Positions 54,737 through 63,293 are shown, counted from the first letter of the stretch. The stretch: DNA of 64,000 nucleotides from Clostridia bacterium (GCA_026414765.1 JAOAIJ010000016.1:224786-288785), one strand, 5' to 3'. Made by a program: numbers and translations. The notes: generated by a model from the sequence alone, not told the origin.

Positions 54737-54925
54737 ATGAAACATTTATATTCAAAAAAAATAAAAAAGCAAAATGATGACGTAATGGGGTATTTCTGTT
54801 GGTTTAGTTGTTCGGGCGGGTGCTATGGCTGTACTTCGTCCTGTGGAGGGTGTAATGGCTCATGTTCAGTAAGTTGTCAGCCAACCTGTGGTTCTGTTGA
54901 TCAAGCAGTCCACTATCCGGGGTAA
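54737..54925 (+). CDS. Cys-rich CXXX-repeat RiPP precursor peptide
   Basis: This 62-residue precursor has a basic, Cys-free leader of about 20 residues (MKHLYSKKIKKQNDDVMG). The core carries cysteines at 21, 25, 29, 32, 36, 39, 43, 47 and 51, spaced 4-4-3-4-3-4-4-4, and separated by Gly, Ser, Thr and a few aromatic residues. The tail is GSVDQAVHYPG. It is the expected substrate of the radical SAM protein upstream; Cys-to-alpha- or beta-carbon thioethers are the likely modification. The ribosome site is weak (GGATTGGTG). The gene closes the operon. It is too Cys-rich and Gly-rich to be a metallothionein by chance, given its neighbours. Confidence 0.88.
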   Translation: MKHLYSKKIKKQNDDVMGYFCWFSCSGGCYGCTSSCGGCNGSCSVSCQPTCGSVDQAVHYPG

Positions 54926-55215
54926 CTATAAATAAATTATTTGTAAAGGGAAATTAGTTTTTTTAGGTAACTATTACTACATATTGCTGGCATTTATTGT
55001 GCTATATTTTTTTGTAATATATCTCAAACCATTGTTTACTTTCTTAGGGCATCCAATGGTTTGAGGGCAGTCACCCCTTCACAAAAATGATGTGTAGAAG
55101 CCTATCTGTTTCTATTTTACACACCTGTGGGATGTTTGTGAAGGGAGAATTCTGAAAGAGGGGCAGGGATTATTTCTATTATCCCAAAAACAAATATATT
55201 TTAGGAGGTCGAACA
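54926..55215 (+). other. Structured intergenic region before the PPC-domain gene
   Basis: A 290-base gap with two strong inverted repeats: CTCAAACCATTG (55023-55034) with CAATGGTTTGAG (55054-55065), and CCCTTCACAAA (55075-55085) with TTTGTGAAGGG (55135-55145), the latter enclosing a GTGTA/TACAC stem. Neither has a T run. I compared them by eye with common riboswitch motifs, including c-di-GMP-I, without a match. Confidence 0.55.
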
Positions 55216-57213
55216 ATGAAGAAACTATCTTTATTTTTGATTTTTGTATTTATGTTATCTATTTTTAGCGGTACTCAGATGTTTGCAGCACAAAATACTG
55301 AAAACCCACAGGTTACCTATAGTAAGGAAGAACTTGAAAAAAAGAAGAGAACTACTCTGCCTGACAAGAGTAGAGATAAGAAGAATAATGAAGTAAGCCG
55401 TGAAGTTACAGTACTGCTTGCTGACAGTTATGAGCCGAATAATTCAATATCTGCAGCAAAGCCAATAAGCAACAATAATACTATTTATCCTACTATTGAT
55501 ACTTCTTCAGACGTGGATTATTTTACATTTACAATCTCTTCTACAGCAAATGCGGTAATTTCAATGACTCCTCCGTCTGACAAGGATTATGATTTGAAGC
55601 TGTATAATTCATCCGGTACGGAAGTTGGAAGCTCGACTAACGGTACCGGTACAACAGACAGTATAACCAACACAAGTCTTCCCTCCGGTACCTACTATAT
55701 ATATGTTTACGGTTATAGCGGAGCATACTCTGAAACGTCGTATAGCCTTAGATTAAGCTATACAGGCGGTGGTGGTTCAGGAGATGATTATGGGAATGAT
55801 TTCAGTTCGGCATACAGCTTATCTGTTTCTGCCGGAACTACTACCTCCCGTTCAGGCAGTATAGAAAGTACCGGTGATGCTGATTTCTTTAAGTTTACAG
55901 CTCCAAGCTCCGGAACATATACAATTTACTCCACAGGCAGTACTGACACCTATGGACATTTATACAACAGCAGCCAGTCTGAACTCGCTTCAAATGATGA
56001 TAATAGTGCGTCAAACTTTTTAATTTCATACTCGCTTACCGCAGGACAGCTATATTATGTGAAGGTCAGGCACTACAGCAGTTCAGGAACAGGTGAATAT
56101 ACCCTTAATATTACTGCCCCGATCCCTGTAGCTAACGCATACAGTAATATAGCGAAGCTCCTTTATGTAGGATATGCAAATACACGTAATGGTACCAGCA
56201 AATATGCAAGTTATACTGACTCTGATCTGGACAGCATTTTGAACTCTCCTACATTGGGTACAAATGAATTTGTAATAACTGGCGGTGATTGTGGATATGG
56301 ATTCAAACAGTGTGTAGCAATGACTGATATCAATTCTCTGACAACATCAGGTACTACAGCGTACAACTACTGTGGAACAACGGACTCAGCTTCACTTAAT
56401 ACAATAAAAAATGAGGCTGTCAATGTATATAATAGTATCGACAGTTATAGGACACTAGAAAGCTTTGCAGATGATCAGATTACTTTGGCTAATAGGATCT
56501 GGGCAAAGAACCCGAATGCAAAAGTATGGTTTTCTTTCCCGGTTATTCCGCATACAACCTTTGCATACCTGTATACTTCACAATGTAGGACAAAAATTGT
56601 AGATCGCATAAAGGACAGTATAAGCAGCACCAACTGGTCAAATAATGTCCTTGGATTTTACTATGGTACAGAATCTCCAACACAATGGTATACAAAATTT
56701 AATACATCGAATACTACTGATTTCAATAACCCGGTAGTAAACAATATGAATGGTCTTTCCTCATATGTACATGGATTTAGTAAGAAAATGTTATGGATAC
56801 CTTATTACAGGGATGGGTCAAGTACAAGTACTTCCGATCTTCCAAGGCGTCTAGCATATATTTCATGCAGAACAAATATATTTGATTATGTAGATTTGCA
56901 GCCAAGCTATTACTTTAATTCTGCTCTAACAAATAACCTTAACCTTGTAAAAATCTGTGTCCAAAATAACACTATTGTTAACTCAAGTGGTAATGCTATA
57001 GTTTCAAAAACATCCAGCACACAAATAGGCTGCGAAATGGAAATCGATACGGATATTAACTCTGATTCATCGGCTCTATCCAGGTACAATCAATATGTTT
57101 CAGCTTTCTCTAGCTATAGAGGCAGCAAACATATCTCTTTTTACTGTTCAGAAAGGAACTCATTAATAAATACAAATGTGTTTAATACTGTAAGATCATT
57201 TGTAACATACTAA
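55216..57213 (+). CDS. Secreted protein with two PPC domains and a C-terminal DUF4855-like domain
   Basis: The 665-residue protein has a signal peptide ending near GTQMFA. Two bacterial pre-peptidase C-terminal (PPC) beta-sandwiches follow, at about 73-180 (SYEPNNSISAAKPI, DVDYFTF, GTYYIYVYGYSG) and 190-300 (GDADFFKFTAPSSGTYTIY). The C-terminal 350 residues (ANAKVWFSFP-like NAKVWFSFPVIPHTTFAYLY, VLGFYYGTESPTQWY, MLWIPYYRD, YVDLQPSYYFN) resemble the DUF4855 domain, a TIM-barrel-like glycosidase relative. TAGGAGG precedes ATG 55216. No C-terminal anchor is seen, so it is probably released or bound through PPC. Confidence 0.75.
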   Translation: MKKLSLFLIFVFMLSIFSGTQMFAAQNTENPQVTYSKEELEKKKRTTLPDKSRDKKNNEVSREVTVLLADSYEPNNSISAAKPISNNNTIYPTIDTSSDVDYFTFTISSTANAVISMTPPSDKDYDLKLYNSSGTEVGSSTNGTGTTDSITNTSLPSGTYYIYVYGYSGAYSETSYSLRLSYTGGGGSGDDYGNDFSSAYSLSVSAGTTTSRSGSIESTGDADFFKFTAPSSGTYTIYSTGSTDTYGHLYNSSQSELASNDDNSASNFLISYSLTAGQLYYVKVRHYSSSGTGEYTLNITAPIPVANAYSNIAKLLYVGYANTRNGTSKYASYTDSDLDSILNSPTLGTNEFVITGGDCGYGFKQCVAMTDINSLTTSGTTAYNYCGTTDSASLNTIKNEAVNVYNSIDSYRTLESFADDQITLANRIWAKNPNAKVWFSFPVIPHTTFAYLYTSQCRTKIVDRIKDSISSTNWSNNVLGFYYGTESPTQWYTKFNTSNTTDFNNPVVNNMNGLSSYVHGFSKKMLWIPYYRDGSSTSTSDLPRRLAYISCRTNIFDYVDLQPSYYFNSALTNNLNLVKICVQNNTIVNSSGNAIVSKTSSTQIGCEMEIDTDINSDSSALSRYNQYVSAFSSYRGSKHISFYCSERNSLINTNVFNTVRSFVTY

Positions 57214-57407
57214 TAAAATACTTGAATGGATACGGCAAATTATTATATTCATTCCCAATTATATAAGGAGGTACGAATAATATTTAAGGTTCCAGGATAG
57301 TTAATGCGTATTATGCAGTTACAAATAAGAGTTTCTAAATTTTTAGTATATTTGTGGCAGGAGTCAATGAATGACAACTGTCATTTTTTTGTTTTTTATT
57401 ATACTCC
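57214..57407 (+). other. Gap with an orphan ribosome site
   Basis: AAGGAGGT (57265-57272) is followed by no start codon or usable frame in the expected window. A short ATG frame at 57304 ends after 35 codons. It may be the remnant of a lost gene. A weak ATGACA/TGTCAT hairpin with T7 lies near 57371-57387. Confidence 0.4.
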
Positions 57408-57426
57408 TTATTGACTAGGTGGTCAA
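57408..57426. promoter_or_regulatory. TetR operator copy 1
   Basis: TTATTGACTAGGTGGTCAA, overlapping the -35 box of the promoter. An exact inverted copy lies at 57451-57469. Confidence 0.8.
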
Positions 57427-57439
57427 TAAGGGGTATAAT
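57411..57439 (+). promoter_or_regulatory. Consensus promoter of the ABC-TetR operon
   Basis: TTGACT (57411-57416), a 17-base spacer and TATAAT (57434-57439). The predicted start near 57446 lies between the two operator copies. Confidence 0.85.
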
Positions 57440-57450
57440 AAAAATAGTTG

Positions 57451-57469
57451 TTGACCACCTAGTCAATAA
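57451..57469. promoter_or_regulatory. TetR operator copy 2 (inverted)
   Basis: Exact reverse complement of 57408-57426 over 19 bases, its centre 43 bases downstream and just after the predicted transcription start. Confidence 0.8.
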
Positions 57470-57514
57470 TTGTAAAGACTAAACAGATAATGTACTTGCA
57501 AGGAGGTTGAAATT

Positions 57515-58396
57515 ATGAATATCATAGAAATTAAGAACTTGAACAAGTCCTATGGTAAAGCCAGAGGTATAATAGATGTCAGCTTTGAGATACCTCAGGG
57601 TGAAATCTTCGGATTCATTGGCCCTAACGGGGCAGGAAAGTCAACGACTATAAGAACTTTGCTGGCGCTGATTTATCCCAACAGCGGAAGTGCTAAAATA
57701 TTCGGTATGGACTGTATAAAGGATTCAGCCAAAATAAAAAGGGAAATCGGGTATCTGCCGTCTGAGGTAAATTATTATGATGATATGAAGATAAAAGACC
57801 TCCTCTATTATTCGGCAAAATTCTATAAAAAGGATTGCAGCAAAAGAATTAAGGAATTAAGTGATACATTTGAGCTGGACATGAACAAAAAGGTGGATGA
57901 GTTATCCTTCGGAAACAAGAAAAAGGTTGCAATAATCCAGGCATTGCTGCATGAGCCGAAGCTGCTGATTCTTGATGAGCCTACGGGAGGGCTTGACCCA
58001 CTGATGCAAAACAAGTTCTTTGATGTACTTAAGGAAGAGAACCAAAAAGGGGTGACAATCTTTTTTTCCTCACATATCCTGAGTGAAGTACAGAGGATGT
58101 GTGACAGGGTAGCCATAATAAAAGAGGGTAAAATCCTTAAAGTAGAAACTATAGACAAACTAACCGGAGATAAATTCAAGAAAATTAGGATAGATTTTAA
58201 GAACGGAGACAGAATCGAACTTCCCGGAATGATAAATGTTGAAACTAAGGGTAAGAGCATGGAGTTTGTATTTGGCGGAAAGATTGATGAGCTGGTTAAG
58301 AAACTTGCCGGGGTGCATGTAGAGAATCTTTGGATAGAAGAACCTTCACTTGAAGAGATTTTTATGCATTATTATGAATCAGGAAATAGCAAGTAG
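57515..58396 (+). CDS. ABC exporter ATPase (ABC-2 type)
   Basis: The 293-residue ATPase has Walker A GPNGAGKSTTIRTLL, Q-loop GYLPSEVNYYDDM, a signature LSFGNKKKVAIIQALL, Walker B LLILDEPTGGLDP and the H-loop SSHILSEV. A C-terminal domain of about 70 residues follows, as in drug and antibiotic exporters. AAGGAGGTTGAAA precedes ATG 57515. It is the first gene of an operon with a permease and a TetR regulator, a typical self-regulated efflux unit. Confidence 0.93.
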   Translation: MNIIEIKNLNKSYGKARGIIDVSFEIPQGEIFGFIGPNGAGKSTTIRTLLALIYPNSGSAKIFGMDCIKDSAKIKREIGYLPSEVNYYDDMKIKDLLYYSAKFYKKDCSKRIKELSDTFELDMNKKVDELSFGNKKKVAIIQALLHEPKLLILDEPTGGLDPLMQNKFFDVLKEENQKGVTIFFSSHILSEVQRMCDRVAIIKEGKILKVETIDKLTGDKFKKIRIDFKNGDRIELPGMINVETKGKSMEFVFGGKIDELVKKLAGVHVENLWIEEPSLEEIFMHYYESGNSK

Positions 58397-58415
58397 TATT
58401 GAGGAGGGATGAAAA

Positions 58416-59213
58416 ATGACTATATTTTTTAGGGAAATAGCAAGAAACAGAAAACAATTTCTGGTATGGACAATTATACTTGTTTTGTCGAGCATAGGAA
58501 TGATGGCTATGTATCCTACATTTGCCGATCAGGCAGGGGAATATAACGAGCTGATGAAAAAATTCCCCAAGGAGATGCTGGAAGCCCTTGGATTGGATCA
58601 GCTTAACATGGGATTGATACTTGATTATTTCGCGTATGTTTTTCTATATATAATACTTTTTGGTGGAGTATATGCCATGCTCCTAGGCTCAAGCATAATT
58701 TCCAAGGAAGAGAGTGAAAAGACTGTTGAGTTTCTTATGGCAAAGCCTGTAACAAGAAAGATGATAATAACATCCAAGGCAGCCTGTGTACTGTTTTATC
58801 TTGTCCTTTTCAATTTGATATTTGCCGTCGCAGATTATTTCATGTTTGAAGCTGTTAAAAAGGATGCCTATAGTATGAACATATTTCTACTGCTTCATTT
58901 CGGATTCTTTATGCTTCAACTGACATTTGCTGCTGTAGGTTTATTGATATCGGTGTTTGTAGTAAAGGCTAAATCATTATACCCTATCGTGTTTGGTGTT
59001 GTACTTGGAGCGTTTTTTCTTAACATTATATCAGCTATGTCAGATAAACTGGAAAACTTCAAGTATTTGTCACCGTTTAAATATGTCAGCCCCGCAGATA
59101 TGGTTAAGAATGGTAAAATAGAAACAACATACCTTGTTATTATGGCTGTGGTAGTAATAATATCCGTAGCTTTAACCTATTTGTTCTACAACAGAAAAAA
59201 TATTAGTGTGTAA
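58416..59213 (+). CDS. ABC-2 type exporter permease
   Basis: The 265-residue protein has six spans: one near 17-37 (FLVWTIILVLSSIGMMAM), then about 75-95, 120-140, 150-175, 180-205 and 235-255. SSIISKEESEKTVEFLMAKPVTR is the conserved ABC2-membrane segment. It pairs with the ATPase encoded upstream to export an unknown hydrophobic compound. GAGGAGGG precedes ATG 58416. Confidence 0.88.
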   Translation: MTIFFREIARNRKQFLVWTIILVLSSIGMMAMYPTFADQAGEYNELMKKFPKEMLEALGLDQLNMGLILDYFAYVFLYIILFGGVYAMLLGSSIISKEESEKTVEFLMAKPVTRKMIITSKAACVLFYLVLFNLIFAVADYFMFEAVKKDAYSMNIFLLLHFGFFMLQLTFAAVGLLISVFVVKAKSLYPIVFGVVLGAFFLNIISAMSDKLENFKYLSPFKYVSPADMVKNGKIETTYLVIMAVVVIISVALTYLFYNRKNISV

Positions 59214-59228
59214 TGGGAGTGTATCGGA

Positions 59229-59864
59229 TTGTACCGAAATTTTGAGAATCTGCCGGAGGACAAGAGGAATAAAATAATCAGCGTAAGCATAGAAGAATTC
59301 GCCCAAAATGGCTATGAGAAAGCTTCAACGAATTCTATCGTAAAAAAAGCTGGTATTTCCAAGGGAATCCTCTTCCACTACTTTGGTAACAAAAAAAGCC
59401 TATACCTGTATATACTTGATTATGTAATTGATTATTATATCAAGAAATTCAACAGCCAGTATGCTTTTTCTACCAGTGACGTATTTGAACGGCTTGTTGA
59501 ACGTGCTAAAGAGAAAATGAAACTGGCATATGAAGATCCTGATATGTATAAGCTTGTGTTTGAAGCTTTTGCAAATACCCCGGATGATATTAAGCCGGAG
59601 GTACAGGGCAGATATGCTAAAATTATTGCCGAGCAAACCCCACTGGCTTTCAAGGATTTAGACTTTTCCAAGTTCCGCAAGGGTGTAGATCCCAAGAAAG
59701 CTATAGAATTAATTGTGCTTTCACTGGAGGCACTGGGGAATAAATATCTGAGTATGTATAAAAACAGGGGAATATGGACTTCGGAAGAAATGGAAAAGAT
59801 GATGCAGGAATCTCTGGAGTATGTGGAGATGCTCAAATACGGAATATATGAAAGCGAGAAATGA
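59229..59864 (+). CDS. TetR family repressor of the ABC-2 exporter
   Basis: The 211-residue regulator has the TetR HTH in residues 8-54: IISVSIEEFAQNGYEKASTNSIVKKAGISKGILFHYFGNKKSLYLYI, split over two helices. The helical ligand domain follows. TTG 59229 is the start, with GGGAG 10 bases upstream. It is the third gene of the exporter operon and is the best candidate to bind the twin operators at 57408 and 57451, giving negative autoregulation relieved by the exported compound. Confidence 0.9.
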   Translation: MYRNFENLPEDKRNKIISVSIEEFAQNGYEKASTNSIVKKAGISKGILFHYFGNKKSLYLYILDYVIDYYIKKFNSQYAFSTSDVFERLVERAKEKMKLAYEDPDMYKLVFEAFANTPDDIKPEVQGRYAKIIAEQTPLAFKDLDFSKFRKGVDPKKAIELIVLSLEALGNKYLSMYKNRGIWTSEEMEKMMQESLEYVEMLKYGIYESEK

Positions 59865-59870
59865 TATTAT

Positions 59871-59916
59871 GCAAATAAAAGCTGTGTGAATCTTGATTCA
59901 CACAGCTTTTATTTGC
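59871..59916. terminator. Strong terminator after tetR
   Basis: Perfect 22-base arms (59871-59892, 59895-59916) with a tiny loop, the distal arm T-rich. It is placed 7 bases after the tetR stop. Confidence 0.85.
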
Positions 59917-60152
59917 ATGGACACAGTTGTCGGCAGGTCTGCTTCAGCTTGCTTAGTCCAAACAGAATCCGCCGTATCCAAAGTTTCACAGATATGCTCC
60001 AAGTCACTACACAAGCAAACCCTTTAACTAGCACAGTGTATTACCTTAAAGTCCTTATCAAATTGTTAGAATAAAGCTGTTGATGGTCACATAGGTTTTT
60101 ATGTGGTCACTAGTATGGGAAGGCCGACTCTTTAGTGATATGGGGGGTATTT

Positions 60153-61316
60153 ATGGGGAAATATATAGTAGGGGTATTAGCTATTTTATTGACATGTATT
60201 TACTCAGCGTGTTATATGTTATTTCTGAATATCCCTTGCATGTCCGCAATTAGCGAAAAGACAATCATAGGGGAAAGAACTGTAGAAGCAAATCTAGGTG
60301 AGAATGAAACAAATAGGCTTTACTCGGATAGGGAAACTGCCTTGCTGAACTTTATCAAGAAGAGAATGATGGGAAATGAGGGGCAGATATATACTAAAAT
60401 AAAGCAGGGAGAAGCTTGCGGAGAAGTCCTTTCGGAATCTGTAGGGCTTTTGATGGAATATTGCATAGAAAAAAATAACAGAGTATTATTTGATAAAGAA
60501 TTTGACTTTTTAAGGGAAAAATTGCTGGATGATAAAAACCTTATCAGATGGAAAGCTGCGAATAAGGAGGTAAATTGTAACGCAGCTATTGATGATTTCA
60601 GAATAGTAAGAGCTTTGCTGGATGCATACGATATATGGGGGGATAAGGTTTATCTGGATACGGCGGGATTTATTCAGGAGAGTATTTTTAAAAAGCAGGT
60701 AGAGGGTGAATGGCTTTTTGAGTTTTATGATTGGAAGTTGGGTAAAAGCAATAAAACCATACCATTGTGTTATCTGGATCTGTATACTCTGGGCAGGTTG
60801 AGGGAGTTTAATAAAGACTGGTCAAGGGTTGCGGATTTTGGAGAACGGATCATCAGCGAAGGCAAGCCTGATTCTGAAATACCTATATACTACAAATATT
60901 ATGATTACGAAACAAAGAGGTACTTCCTTGATGAGGAATATGTAAAAAGCAAGGCTGTTTGCCTTACTTATACTTTATACACTGTCATGCATATGTCGGA
61001 AATTAACGGGGATACGGAAATGTTTACAAACTGGCTGAAAAAGGAAATGGGAACCGGGAGGCTATATGCCTGGTATGACCCACAAACCGGAACCCCTGCA
61101 AACGATATCGAAAGTACGGCAGTCTATGCCTTGGCGGCAGTATATGCAAAAAAAACGGGTGAGGGTGAACTTTATCATAGGTTGATTGATCGTATGATGG
61201 CCTTCAGGGTAAATGATAAAAAATCACCGGATTATGGAGGCTTCGGAAATGAGGATACCGGGGAATGCTATTCCTTCGACAACCTCACCGCCTTATGGGC
61301 TTTGGCATTGGAGTGA
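60153..61316 (+). CDS. GH8-like secreted glycoside hydrolase
   Basis: The 387-residue protein has an N-terminal hydrophobic anchor/signal (VGVLAILLTCIYSACYMLFL). The (alpha/alpha)6-type body has ACGEVLSESVGLLMEYCIEKN, NCNAAIDDFRIVRALLDAYDIWG, LYAWYDPQTGTPANDIESTAVYAL and a final AFDNLTALWALAL-like stretch. The Glu and Asp placement (ESVG, DDFRIV) fits family 8 endoglucanases and related enzymes, but the sequence is divergent. The start is ATG 60153, with GGGGGGT just upstream; GTG 60135 is less likely. No dockerin or carbohydrate-binding module is present. Confidence 0.65.
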   Translation: MGKYIVGVLAILLTCIYSACYMLFLNIPCMSAISEKTIIGERTVEANLGENETNRLYSDRETALLNFIKKRMMGNEGQIYTKIKQGEACGEVLSESVGLLMEYCIEKNNRVLFDKEFDFLREKLLDDKNLIRWKAANKEVNCNAAIDDFRIVRALLDAYDIWGDKVYLDTAGFIQESIFKKQVEGEWLFEFYDWKLGKSNKTIPLCYLDLYTLGRLREFNKDWSRVADFGERIISEGKPDSEIPIYYKYYDYETKRYFLDEEYVKSKAVCLTYTLYTVMHMSEINGDTEMFTNWLKKEMGTGRLYAWYDPQTGTPANDIESTAVYALAAVYAKKTGEGELYHRLIDRMMAFRVNDKKSPDYGGFGNEDTGECYSFDNLTALWALALE

Positions 61317-61347
61317 ATAAATAACTGGAGCCGCCCGGCACTTCTCT

Positions 61348-61833
61348 TCAATACCTGATCAGTTTTCTCCCCAGCAGGAATGAAGGCTTGAGTAAAGCAA
61401 TCAACAATATGCCGGTAATTAGTGTAGATATTACTACCACAGTAAGATCAATAAGTCCTTTGCTGATAGAATAAGTTATTATCAAGCTGTTTACGGGGAT
61501 GTTAAGAAAAACACCTGTTACTGTTCCCGGTGCATATCTCTTTAATACAATACTTGCTGCAAGGTGGGGCATTACTGCATTCAATATCATAGCCCCTGCA
61601 TACCCGAAATATGCATACTTTATTATTTCCGATTGTGGGAAGAACAGGAATAAAGCTGTTATCAGGTATGCAGCTATTGTGTACAGAAGGACTGCAAAGT
61701 GAAATTCATCTTTTGTGACGGGTTTATGAAATTTTTTTGCGTACTTTGACCATTGGGGCAGCCAAAGTGCCTCTTCAATATTATGTAGTGTTATTGCTAA
61801 AGCAAAGAGTATAAAAATACTTGGTGAATCCAT
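61348..61833 (-). CDS. HXXEE domain membrane protein
   Basis: The 161-residue protein has an N-terminal HNIEEALWLPQW, the HXXEE signature, and four membrane spans. HXXEE proteins are uncharacterised; the conserved His and Glu pair suggests metal binding. It is read leftward after a small protein gene and arsA-like gene, with only 14 bases between the neighbouring reading frames, so it likely belongs to that operon. Confidence 0.8.
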   Translation of the reverse strand: MDSPSIFILFALAITLHNIEEALWLPQWSKYAKKFHKPVTKDEFHFAVLLYTIAAYLITALFLFFPQSEIIKYAYFGYAGAMILNAVMPHLAASIVLKRYAPGTVTGVFLNIPVNSLIITYSISKGLIDLTVVVISTLITGILLIALLKPSFLLGRKLIRY

Positions 61834-61847
61834 AGTGTGCCTCCTAA

Positions 61848-62063
61848 CTATTCGATTGTTACTCCCTTAAGGGCATTGCCGCTGGGTATATTTTCTGGTG
61901 CTTGATTGCCGGCATATTGACTTGTAGCATTATTTACTGCTTTAATGATGCACTGATGGGCTGATTTTATCTTTTGTCCGGCATTTCCGGGCAATAAACC
62001 AATTATCAATCCTGACATTCTTAACTTACATGAAATCAGTTCTTTAACCAGTTTTTCATTCAT
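61848..62063 (-). CDS. Small protein downstream of the ArsA-like gene
   Basis: The 71-residue protein has two helices (VKELISCKLRMSGLIIGLL and QKIKSAHQCIIKAVNNATSQY) and a short Pro/Gly tail. GGAGGTGCTC upstream fixes ATG 62063; the frame overlaps the arsA-like end by 8 bases, a sign of coupling. No family was recognised. It may be a partner or substrate of the ATPase, which is inference from position only. Confidence 0.65.
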   Translation of the reverse strand: MNEKLVKELISCKLRMSGLIIGLLPGNAGQKIKSAHQCIIKAVNNATSQYAGNQAPENIPSGNALKGVTIE

Positions 62064-63231
62064 TGTGAGCACCTCCAAAACGTATTTTCAACATCTCATT
62101 TTCAAATTTTGCCCCTTGTATAGCTAAGTTGAGCAGAGTGCGGGGCAGTACTATATTTCTTTTCACGTTTCCGACTTTTATTATCAACTCATCACCTTTT
62201 TGGTTTAGAGATATTTCCTTTTTATCGGTAAATGGCATATAGATGGTGAGTATGTATTCCTCACCGTCTCTTGTAACCTGCTGGGTTCTGCTGGTGTAGC
62301 TGATTGCAGTAGGGTCAGTTTCGTTAAAGACTTCCTTGCCCATTTTTTCCAGCATTTCGAGTCCAACTATCTCCCTTTCAAAGAGAGGAGCATAATAAAT
62401 AGGTAGTGGAGAAAAGCTGTTAATAATGGTTTCTTTGTATTTTTTCTGTATATCCTTCCACACTTTGAAATAATTATCGGATACATTATCGGGGATTACT
62501 CTGTTTACTACTACTGCATCGATATTGTAATCGTAAAGATTCAGATAAGCGAAGCTTCGCTGAGCCTCCTTCACTACCATTTTTTCCGGGTTTACTACTA
62601 TACGTACGCTTGTTATTTCCCTGTTTGAAAGTATTTCTCTCATTTCACTGAGTTGATGGAACAGGTTCTCTATTTCGTTGACCACGCTGTCTGATGGCAT
62701 CGGGACACCCAGTAAGGATCCGGCTATAGGCCTGACGATCTTCAGCGCTTTTTTCTGAATGGGGAATAGTTTCTCCATCCACCATCTGAGTAAATCCGGA
62801 TAACTTAGGAAAGCCAGTGTCTCACCGGTGGGAGCACAGTCAATTATGATTACATCGAAGGATTTTTCTTTATGATAACGTAATATTCTCAATAAACTAA
62901 GCAGGTCTTCGATGCCTGGAAATATTGACAGTTCTTCAGCTGTTATATCATTTACAGCCTTGGAAGTGAAAACGGTAGAAATAAACTCTTGTATTTTTCT
63001 CCAACCCTGCTCTGCTTCGTGAACGGAATCAATCTCCTGTGCCCAGAGATTCTCGCTGATCTGTAATGGCTCCGGTGAAAGCTTGATATCGAATGAATCG
63101 CCTAGACTGTGTGCCGGATCCGTGCTTACTACCAATGTTTTCAGACCTCTGCCTGCACTTTTTACTGCTGTAGCTGCGGCCACACTCGTTTTTCCTACGC
63201 CGCCCTTTCCTGTATATAGTATGATTCTCAT
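62056..63231 (-). CDS. ArsA/Get3-like ATPase with C-terminal HSP20-like domain
   Basis: The 391-residue protein starts with the deviant P-loop YTGKGGVGKTSVAAATAV. It has switch I STDPAHSLGDSF and switch II IIDCAPTGETLAFLSYP, then an HSP20-like beta-sandwich from about residue 300 (EYILTIYMPF, ELIIKVGNVKRNIVLP). No CxxC zinc motif of eukaryotic Get3 and no ars genes are nearby, so arsenite pumping is unlikely; protein targeting or chaperone work is more plausible. A dyad motif at 63294, about 60 bases upstream, matches one before marR. Confidence 0.88.
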   Translation of the reverse strand: MRIILYTGKGGVGKTSVAAATAVKSAGRGLKTLVVSTDPAHSLGDSFDIKLSPEPLQISENLWAQEIDSVHEAEQGWRKIQEFISTVFTSKAVNDITAEELSIFPGIEDLLSLLRILRYHKEKSFDVIIIDCAPTGETLAFLSYPDLLRWWMEKLFPIQKKALKIVRPIAGSLLGVPMPSDSVVNEIENLFHQLSEMREILSNREITSVRIVVNPEKMVVKEAQRSFAYLNLYDYNIDAVVVNRVIPDNVSDNYFKVWKDIQKKYKETIINSFSPLPIYYAPLFEREIVGLEMLEKMGKEVFNETDPTAISYTSRTQQVTRDGEEYILTIYMPFTDKKEISLNQKGDELIIKVGNVKRNIVLPRTLLNLAIQGAKFENEMLKIRFGGAHNE

Positions 63232-63293
63232 ATTTGTTACCTCCTTAGCTTAACTTATTTTGGTAGTTCAAAGAATACATTGCTTCGGATTTT

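Noticed and set aside
54737-54925. Metallothionein as the identity of the Cys-rich peptide
   Set aside because: The leader-core layout, Cys-X3 ladder and adjacent radical SAM, protease and exporter genes fit a modified peptide much better.
59886-60074. 62-codon frame in the gap after tetR
   Set aside because: It begins inside the terminator hairpin, has no ribosome site and no recognisable domain.
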